Positions 56,088 to 64,000 of a stretch of DNA of 64,000 bases are shown here, one piece after another. The stretch spans positions 14,288,463 to 14,352,462 of the forward strand of contig CM070514.1 of NCBI GenBank assembly GCA_036346375.1, read 5' to 3'. The notes below the pieces were generated by a model, which searched no databases, was not told the origin of the DNA, and saw only the letters and a list, made by a program, of their open reading frames with translations. Both the position numbers and the translations under genes were made by a program. Numbering within the stretch: the first letter of the stretch is position 1; the number at the start of each line of letters is the position of its first letter. The stretch comes from Guadua angustifolia (taxonomy: Eukaryota > Streptophyta > Magnoliopsida > Poales > Poaceae).

Positions 56088-57116
56088 ATGGCAGACGAAA
56101 AGTATTCTAACAAGCCGCCTGTTTTCTCTGGTTTGGATTTTCCATTCTAGAAGGCTCGGATGGAGTCCTACATCGTGGCACAGGGTCTCAATACTTGGCG
56201 GAAGGTCAAGAGTCCTTATACTGTGCCTGATGAGGACAAGGTCACCACCGAGAACCAATGGGATTTTCAGATGAATGCTAAAGCCCGGAATATCTTGATT
56301 CGGGGTCTTTCAAGAAATGAATATGATCGTGTTGCTCATATCAAGTCTGCTAACACCATCTGGACTACCCTCGCTGCTTTCCATGAGGGGACAGCTCAGG
56401 TGAAAGTTGTTAGGCAGGATCAACACAAGCGTGAGTACAACCGTTTTTTGCAGAAGCAAGGTGAATCATTGGACGCCTATTTCAGTCGGTTCACCAAGAT
56501 TCTAAGCAATTTGAGAGCTGTGGACACTATTTTCCCTGACTCTGAGAATGCTCGTCATTTTCTCTCTACTTTGGATTTACGTGTTTGGGGTGCGAAAGTG
56601 ACCACGATCCGGCAAGCTGCGGATCTCACTACTCTCACTTTGGATGGACTCTACTCAAACCTCAAGACCTATGAACTTGAGCATCTTTCGATCATGTTCG
56701 ATCCTTCGTCCACTGCTTTGGTCACCGACCCCAGTTCTTCGATTTCTGTTGCTTCTTGTGACTTGGGTGGCATTTCTTTGTCGGTTCTTATGGAGCTTCC
56801 GGATGAGCGTCTAGACATACTCCCAGAAGAGAGTCTTGGTCTCCTTGCTAAGAAATTTTCGAGAGCATACAAGAGAGTGAGTGACAGAACGAGGGCGACA
56901 CTCTGGTGCTACGAGTGTGGTGGCCTCAACCACATTCGGGCCGAGTGTCCGAAGCTGGGCCGAGGCCTAGGGGGAGCTACGGCGGAGATCAAGAATGCCT
57001 ACATCAGTAAGAACCGCAATCAGAAGCGGCGACAAGCACCAAGAAGCCTTTCCCATTCAAAGGGAGAAGGCTATTCAAGAAGGTGCTGGCGGCCTTCGAC
57101 TCGGAGAGCTGCTTAG
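56088..57116 (+). pseudogene. Sire-A gag, N-terminal part with first zinc knuckle
   Basis: Capsid/nucleocapsid precursor. The ATG at 56088 (context CCACCATGG) opens MADEKYSNKPPVF. Codon 21 is TAG where the family has tryptophan, and from 56160 it is open. It has the UBN2-type gag core (NAKARNILIRGLSRNEYDRV, IWTTLAAFHEGT, GESLDAYFSRFTKIL), LSVLMELPDERLDILPEES, and the CCHC knuckle CYECGGLNHIRAEC (about 56911-56952). A frameshift near 57020-57035 moves the true continuation to the frame 57083-57826. Context: the first gene after the PBS and leader. Confidence 0.9.
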
Positions 57117-58681
57117 ACGAGGAGGAGATGAGCGATGATGGCGAGAAGCCTGAAGAGGACAAAGACGACGACGGCTACGCTGGGATGTGTTTCATGGCAC
57201 GCAGCGATAGCAACTCCGACAGCGGCAACTCGATCCTCGAGGTAGCCGATGACGAACCCTCCTACGATGAACTCTTTGCGGCTTTCGAGAAGCTAGGTGG
57301 TTTCTTTCATGAACAAAGGAACAAAGCTAGGGACCTTGCTGATGAAGTAGCTTATCTGAATAAAAAACTTGAACGAGCTAAAACTGAAACTTGCTTCTCA
57401 ATTCCCTCTGATTCTGAAGCTTGGAGAGTCTGTGATGAGGCTCTCTCTGAATTGAACGAACTAAGGACTCTGCATGCTAGTGTGATGGACGAGCTAAATT
57501 CTCTTAAGGACAATCATGCTAGTGTGCTTGAGGAAGTAAAAGAAGCTAGAGAGTCTCTTGCTAGGATTGCTGCTATAGAGATGACTGCCTGTCCTGATCC
57601 TAGTGTTCACATTTCACCTGTTGCACCTAAGGACCCTGTCAGCTCAGATGAGAGCTGTAGAGAGCATGATGAACCTAAGGACACTCCTAGCACTAAATCA
57701 ACTGATAGCTTTTGCTCTGCTGATGCTTGCAATGAGTGCTTGTCCTTTAGGTTAGAGAACCTAAAACTGAAAAATAAAATTGCTGATCTGAAGCAGGCTA
57801 TCTCTGATAACTCTGCTTGCTTTTGATGTGATGTGCTTGATGGAACATTGGGCAGGGCTCTAGAGGACATGAGTCTTAGGTTCCAGGGTAGACTAGCACA
57901 GGCACAGAACACTGAGTGTCTTTCCTGTAAGTCCCTGAAGAAGGAAGTTGAGATCTTAGGTGAGAAGGTCCGTAGATTTCAGGGCAAGGATGTCACTTCT
58001 GAGTCACTTCCTTTCTCCTGTGAGTAATGCCCACAGCTTTATCAGGAGTGTGAGTATCTTATGAGCACTCTTGAGAAGTTTGTTGGAGGCAAGAAGAAGC
58101 TGAACTTGATCTTGGATCAGTCCAAGATTTTTCAGGGTAGAGGGATAGGTTTTGACTGGCTTGATCATATCAAGCGTCACCCTCCTAGAGTTGTCACAGC
58201 AGGAGAGGATGGTAAGATGGTTGTTGTCTCAGACGGAGTCCCAGAGAGGACCGTGTTTAGGTCTGCAGGAGTGGTTCCGGACACCACTATTCAGGAGGTT
58301 GCTTCTACTGTAGCTCCTCCTCCTGACGAGAGACAGAGTCAGCCTACTCAGAAGGCTACACCCTCAGCCACACAGGGCACAGTCAGGCATAGGTACTCTT
58401 GCACGTATTGCGGTAGAGATGGCCACATAGCTGCTTACTGCTACCAGTTGGTAGGGTTTCCCCCACGTCAGAAGTCGAGGGGTATTCAGAGTCGGTCTCA
58501 GACTCCGGGTGCTCCCAAGGCTCGCACTGTTCAGAGACAGACAGCTAGGCAGGTTTCCACCACAGAGCATGTCAGACCAGGCTTAGGGTCTCAGAAGGTT
58601 GTTCACACAGAGCCTGTCAGGTTAGGACTTGGACCACAGAGAGTTGAGTCAACCAGAGCGTTCGACAGGTCCAGGTTTTAG
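57083..58681 (+). pseudogene. Sire-A gag, coiled-coil part and second zinc knuckle
   Basis: A single frame of 533 codons interrupted by TGA (57824-57826) and TAA (58025-58027). It begins KKVLAAFDSES, goes through an acidic segment (EEDKDDDGYAGMCFM), a long heptad-rich coiled coil (57300-57560 and 57740-57970), a basic linker (MSTLEKFVGGKKKLNLILDQ), and a second knuckle CTYCGRDGHIAAYC (about 58400-58442), and ends in a glutamine/arginine-rich tail. This architecture of a long gag extension with a second knuckle before the protease is that of large Sirevirus gags. The protease WxxDSGCSRHMTG motif expected next is absent. Confidence 0.85.
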
Positions 58682-60475
58682 TCGTTCCATCGTTCTCAGG
58701 GTGGTTCTCTATTTCCCTTTGGAGGTACTCACCCGCGACGTGAGTTTCCAGCAGGGGAGACGTTGGTTTGACAGGAGATCTGAGTTTCGAGCATGGTTTC
58801 GCCCTAGGTTTGGTGCAGGGAGACAGTCTGCTCATGTGCTTGCAGGGTTTGTTCAGGTTGAGTCTGTTGGTCCTACCAGTAGTGTATCTCAGTTTCTAGT
58901 TCCTAGGACAGCCCTAGTAAGTCCTAGGACACAGTTTTGGCCCTAGGTCTAGCTTGGCCTGGTTAGTCTTGCAGGTGTACCGTGAGGGGGAGTTTGGTTC
59001 TGTATATATGTATATATTCTTCTGCAGTTGATTTGTGTGTTCCTTGCTTTTGGGTTAGCCTCCAGAGCAGTCTAGAGAGTCAGATTTTCTTAGTTTCCCT
59101 CTCACCCCATAGGTTGCTATCATGCGTGATTAGCAATGCTCTTTGCTCTAGCTAGTGGAGTCTCTCATAGACTTATAGGTCTAGCAGGTGTTTTGAGGCC
59201 ACCTGGGTAGATAGGGTTTGTGTTTGGTTTCTCTAGTAGTCGAGTCTAGACTTGCTTCCCTTCCCAGTGGCTTGGGGTGTTTGGAGTAGTTTGTTGTCCT
59301 CTTTTCTCTGCTCTGAAGCGTTGCTGTTTTCCTTCCTTCTCTCCTTCAGTGCTTTTCAGGAGTTCTTGTTTTGAGGGGGAGTTTAGAGTTTGTCTTCTGC
59401 ATTCGCATTTAGTTTGTTTTCCTTTTCAGGGCTTTGTCCTTTAACCATTTTGGTAAGGCTAAAATGTTATTGTGGTTTTCAAAATGAGCCTTGAGCAAAC
59501 TTGTTTAGTTGAAAAAAAAGGTTTGTGGAAGTTTAGAAATTTTTGAAAAATTGATGAAATCGGTTTCTTGCTCAAGGAGAACTTATTTGCATTGGAGATG
59601 TTTGTGTTTCAAAGTCAGGGTTGTTTAAGAGTCCTGTTGCCACGTTCTGAAATTCTTCCAAAAAATGCCCATTTGTGTGAGTTTAATTCAAAAAAAAGGG
59701 AAGAAGAAAAGGAAGAAAAGAAAAATGCAAACAAACACGAGGAGGAAAGCAACCTAGGGGGTCGTTGCCTGATGGCCTCAGGAACGTGCTCTACTAGCGT
59801 CTTTCTAAAATCTGAAGTTTGCGCAAAAATATTTTGCGGGTGACCTAGGAGGCCATTTCCAGTGACCCTTGGGATGTGCTTTACTAGCAATCACTCCTTT
59901 TGATTAATTCAAGAAAAAAGGAACTACAAAAAGGGTGTGAAAAATTGGGCATAAAATTTCTAATTTCTTCTCGTGGCACATGTGATTTCTTGATCGATCC
60001 TTGACTTGGGCATAGGCATATCTATTTGCTTTGAGTTTCTCTTTTGGCAAGCTTCTTGATTTTGTCCAAAAAGGTTTTGTTTAAATCCCAAGTTTGAATA
60101 ATCGACCTTTTCCCTCCTAAGCTTGTGAAGCTTTGGCAAAATTGGAGCTTCAATTTCATTTTATCTTATATCGTTTGGTTAACTTACAAAGCCCTCTCTA
60201 GGTTTTTCATTTCATTTGCATGAGCATGTTCGGGGTTTGTTGGCCTGAGCTTCAAAGGGGGAGATGTTTCCTTGTTGTTCATATTGCCAAAAGGGGGAGA
60301 TGTTTTGGAAGTTGAAATGAATTTGGATGCTTTTTGAGCACTTTGATAGGGGGAGTCAGGGGGAGCAAAATTTGAAAATTTAAAAATTTTGGGACTATTT
60401 GTTTTTCTTGCACCTACCTCAAAACTTCACTTCTTGCATTTTCTGGGGTTTGTCAATATGCTCATCAAGGGGGAG
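58682..60475 (+). other. Sire-A 3' non-coding region with multiple polypurine tracts
   Basis: After remnants of a serine/proline-rich end (to about 58945), no coding is seen. AGGGGGAG-type tracts lie at about 58985, 59373, 60256, 60292, 60348, 60358 and 60467, the last directly before the 3' LTR. The region 59166-60475 recurs inverted at 51918-53255. Confidence 0.85.
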
Positions 60476-62476
60476 TGTTGAGTTTCGTTGTGATGAGCTA
60501 TTGACAAAGTGAGGGGTTTGGCCTGGTGTCGGGTGGATTTTCTCGCGTTTCGTACCCCTCCTAGGTGTCACTTGGTCTTTTATGGCCAAGACTAGTTTTC
60601 AGTTGTCCTTAGCTTGCCTCTAAGCCCCTAGGATGTGTTAAGAGTAGTGGCGGAAGTTCCGGCATCTTTGCCATGCAAGTTTGAGCTAGGGCCACATTTT
60701 TGACCTCATGGGATGTGTCCTGCAGTATGTCGATCGTGTTGGACGGTCGAGTTTTGATACTTTCACGGATCAGTGTCGTGTACGGATCAGGTCCGCCGTG
60801 GCCCGATCGTGCGGATCAGTCGTCTTGCGCGGCCGAGTTTTTCATGTTTCACGGATCATGTCCGTGACGGTCGATGTTCTGTTTCAGGTTTCACCGGATC
60901 AGTCCGATGGTCACGGACGATTCCGTTACGTGTTTCGCGGGCCTGTTTCGGTTTCACCGGATCAGTCCGGTGGTCACGAACGATGTCCGATGACGATCGA
61001 TGTGTTTCACCGGACTGTGTCCGGTGACGGTCAGTTCCGTTCTGTGTTTCGCCGGACTGTGTCCGGTGGTCACCGGACAGTGTCCGGTGAAGTTCATCTC
61101 GTTTTCATAGCGCCTACTCCTCTGTTTTGTACTTCGCCGGACTGTGTCCGGTGAGTCGCCGGACAGTGTCCGGTGAAGTACATTTTGCTTTTCAATAGCG
61201 GTTACTCCACCGCTTTTCGTGTCACGGATCAGTGTCCGTGGGTAACCGGACGAAGTCCGCCAGCCGCTGTTTCGACATTTTCACTGTTTTGTTTTGAATT
61301 GTGCTAATTCTAACCCCGATCGAGGATCAGTTTGTTTCCATGTGTTTTTGGGTATGTTTTGGACTTGTGGACGCAGGTGATGGGCTCGGTGCAAGTGGAG
61401 CGGATAGTCTCTCGGTCAGACGGGCTGGCGGCCCGGTTGGAGGCCGGGTGTGGAGCTCGTGGTGAGGGGAGATATCGCGACAAAGCACGAGATATCACGG
61501 TGTCTAAATATCACACTGATGCTCTGGAAGGCTGAGATTGCTGGAGGTGATCAAGATGCGCCTTGAGATTCGTGTGTGTGTGAACCCACTTGTTAGATGG
61601 GCTTTAGTGGGTGGCCCGGGTTAAGCCCAAGTGTGGGCTGATGTGAGGCTATAAATAGGACCCAGGGGAGAGTTGTGCTTTCTTGCTCTTGGTGATCTGC
61701 TTTATGCCCTCTCTTGGAGGAGTGTTGTATTGATTTCTCTTGGAGAGTTTGGCATGTGTGTTGTTTGTGATGCTCTTGCACTTGTTTGAGACCTGTTGAT
61801 TTCAACTCTTCTTCCTGAAATCGGTAGTATGCATGTGGCAGGTGCTATGTGTGTTTGTGATGAAAGTATGTGTTTGATCACCCTCAAACAAACTCAAATA
61901 GCCAGCTTGGTTTTCCTCTAGTTTTTCCATTTCTTTCACTTGATTTCTTGTGATTTGTAGCCAATCAAAGGTGTGAGTTGCGGGGCTGCGTCTCCGGTGT
62001 GAGTTTGTGGGGAGTTGCATCTCCCGGGTCATTTACTTCCCTATTATTTATATTTCCGCAATTTATTTTCCGTAATTTACTTTCAACACTTTACTTTCAG
62101 TTGAGTTATGAGTGGAATTTGGGTGATATTTGTGTGAGTTCTTTTTGAGTTTGAACCATCCCTGTTTGAACCTCCCCTCTTTCTAATTCTATGCTTGATG
62201 GCTCAAGCGATTCTTCATCTCGATTGAGGTTTTTGCTATTCAAGTGTTGATTATCAAGGTTCTTCTTAGCCTTTTCTTTTATTTTGCTCTCTAGTGATGA
62301 TTTGGTCCATCCAGGTCTGAACTAGTCCAGTTGTTTGTCTCTAGTGATGATCTGGTCCTTCCGGATCCAAACTAGTCCTTTTTGTGTTTTGAGTTTTTGG
62401 GGGTAGAAAATCAAAAATATTCCCTAAGGGAAAAACGGCTACCATTCACCCCCCCCCTCGCCGTGGTGATTTCACA
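60476..62476 (+). repeat. Sire-A 3' LTR, full length
   Basis: 2001 bp, TGTTGAGTTTCG...GGTGATTTCACA. Palindromes are at 60760-61260 and the TATA box CTATAAATAG at 61649-61658. Compared with the 5' LTR it has several deletions after the TATA box (about 61680-61880), so the LTRs have diverged in length as well as sequence. Confidence 0.95.
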
Positions 62477-64000
62477 AAAGCATTGAAACTCTAGAAGAGC
62501 AAACATTAATTCTCATGATTGGTTTTGCATTTGCCCTTATTCCAGTACATATGAAGTTGCAATCAATTTATGAATTATTTGAATCATGAATTTTGCCATT
62601 ACCTGATTGCATGTTAGAATTTGTGTAGTGCCCATGGGAATATATGCATTGTTGTGGAACAACTAATAAGATTTTAAGAGAGACTATATACCTCCAACCA
62701 GTTCAGAAAGGCGTTGGCCGTATTAATCAAAACAATCGCTAGTAGCGATCCAGGCATGGCAGGCTCATAAAGAGCCAATGGCATATTATGAAAAAGTTTT
62801 ATGTGTATTACATCAGCATTTGAGAAGCGTTGTTTACCCTGAATCTATTTGAACTCTCTTAAAATTAAAAGACATCCGTGCAAATGTGTTTCATGAAGAA
62901 ACCGAAGAAGAGAAAAGCAATCAATAATTATGCATTATGAAACATGCTCGGATGTACGAAGGCATATTAGAGCAATTCCCCACTTTGAATCTGGGCTACA
63001 CTACACTAGAATTAATGTACTTGCAGTGCATACCAATTTAGAAGACTGGTTTTAGAAGCTCTAAACTCTTATCTTTTCAATATTGTAGACTGGGCCACCC
63101 TAGTCTTAGAATAATGAGGGATCGCATAAACAACTCATTGGGCTATACTATTATGAATATTTTTCTGGATCTTGAAGATTTCGTGTGCCTACATGTGCCA
63201 CCGGAAATTAATGAATGAATTTTGCATTATGAATAATGAAATCTCTGAATTTCTGGATCGCATCCAGTAGGACATTTGTAGTCCAATACAGTCCTTACTA
63301 GGGTAGTTTTGGTACATTGTGGTGCTCAACATTATTTCCTCTATGTGTTTAAGTTTACTTTCACACAAGGATCGATGTATTAAAGAATATTTTTCCTAAT
63401 CATCATATGAAGTCCACTGCAATGGATATTGCTAATGAATTTATTTCAAAAGCACTTGATGATGGGACCTGAAGAAGAGCACTTTGCATAGTATGGCCTC
63501 TTGCAGAAAAGACTGGCAGTTGTATTAATTGAAGAATTTGAAAATTAGCTCGGTTGATTTAGCAGAGTTGTAATTAATGAAGCATGTGTGAAGACATGAA
63601 GTTCTACACAAAGCATCCCTCATCACATTAAAAAGGGACTTGTAGTCCTACAACATCCAACTAGTGCATGCAATGGGTCATAATGAAATTTCCCATATTT
63701 GAAGTATATGTACCTATACCATTATTGATGAGGATTATTTTCCCGTCATTAGGGGAAGAATTAGAACCCTTGAAATAAAATGCTGGAAAAATAAGCATAA
63801 AGAATTCCCGTGCACAACCCTTGCACTAGTTAAGAAAATGAAAGTTTGGAAGACTACTGAAATATACGAAACTACCATCATTTTTATGATATGAAGGGAG
63901 TGTTTAAGTTGCATTACTAAAAGTAATGCGCCAGCGAGGGTTGCAGTACCAAAGAGAATTGTTGGTACCCCTCAACCTGTTCAAGGCCTCCGAAAGAACA
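62477..64000 (+). pseudogene. Ty1/copia pre-integrase and integrase remnant, runs off the window
   Basis: Highly decayed plus-strand pol. LGHPSLRIMRDRINNSLGY (63090-63145) is the pre-integrase segment. SSYEVHCNGYC-like sequence near 63400-63430 corresponds to the IKSIRMDNAxEF region of the integrase core, with EFISKALDD in another frame at 63437-63463. Near 63925-63995 a frame reads NAPARVAVPKRIVGTPQPV, typical of the basic stretch after the core. The phase shifts often. It is a different lineage from the Sireviruses. Sire-A interrupts its left side. 62477-63050 has no clear motif. Confidence 0.6.

Larger units (their letters stand above)
54052..62476 (+). mobile_element. Sire-A: non-autonomous Sirevirus (Ty1/copia) with gag only
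   Basis: 5' LTR (54052-56017), PBS, a long gag frame (56088-58681), a 1.5 kb 3' region with many polypurine tracts, and the 3' LTR (60476-62476). There is no protease, integrase, RT or RNase H. The length is 8.4 kb. Lineage is shown by 2-kb LTRs with CCGGAC palindromes, the initiator-Met PBS, AGGGGGAG tracts, and two zinc knuckles. The first 165 bp of the 5' LTR are missing and replaced by the start of Sire-B. No target duplication can be tested. Confidence 0.9.

Noticed and set aside
54118..61260. CRISPR-like regularly spaced palindromes
   Set aside because: Spacing is irregular, spacers are not unique, and the arrays sit in plant LTR promoters.

Overview
The window is plant nuclear DNA made almost entirely of LTR retrotransposons. 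No host gene, rRNA or tRNA gene was recognised. The element families (Tat-type Ty3/gypsy elements with an extra PF04195-type gene, chromovirus-type LTRs, Angela-like and Sirevirus Ty1/copia elements with CCGGAC...GTCCGG palindromes in the LTR) point to a grass (Poaceae). The species cannot be read from the sequence. Names such as Gy-A or Sire-A are local labels for this report.

Left block (1-21690): an old Tat-type element, Gy-A, carries protease and RT at 1280-2715 and resumes at 19754-21690 with the rest of RT, RNase H and integrase. It is split inside the RT gene by an Angela-like solo LTR (2716-19753, minus; target duplication GAAGC on both sides). That LTR is itself split by a degenerate 10.5 kb Tat-like element, Gy-E (about 2951-13484), and by a chromovirus-like solo LTR (14031-19088; duplication CGAAT). 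The chromovirus-like LTR in turn contains a gag-only, non-autonomous Tat-like element (14818 to about 18345). This gives four readable insertion layers.

Middle block (21690-41330): a minus-strand Sirevirus-like remnant, Cop-G, with a duplicated protease active-site segment; a minus-strand Tat LTR; a PF04195-type gene with several GT...AG introns (25631-28060); and a second Tat element, Gy-B (28240-31853, resuming at 38558), whose RT has been deleted. Gy-B's integrase is interrupted by Gy-F (31854-38557, minus; duplication CGGGC). Gy-F is non-autonomous: it keeps gag and a pol-like C-terminal tail but has about 450 residues of unrecognised protein where pol should be, and it carries an extra LTR copy in inverted orientation in its leader. 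Degraded PF04195-type sequence follows to 41330.

Right block (41340-64000): about 1 kb of homopolymer-only sequence that looks like an assembly or basecalling artefact; a chromovirus RNase H/integrase fragment between two minus-strand LTR-like stretches; a minus-strand Tat protease/RT fragment, Gy-D (47310-48845); then a cluster of Sireviruses. Sire-C and Sire-B lie on the minus strand. Sire-A (54052-62476, plus) is non-autonomous with gag only and no pol. Sire-B and Sire-A meet head to head at 54051/54052, giving a large inverted repeat. The window ends in a degenerate Ty1/copia pre-integrase/integrase region interrupted by Sire-A.

No element here could move by itself, because every pol is broken or absent. 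The best candidates for undescribed biology are the Gy-F hybrid polyprotein, the intron-bearing PF04195-type gene carried repeatedly by Tat elements, and the palindrome-rich LTRs of gag-only Sire-A.
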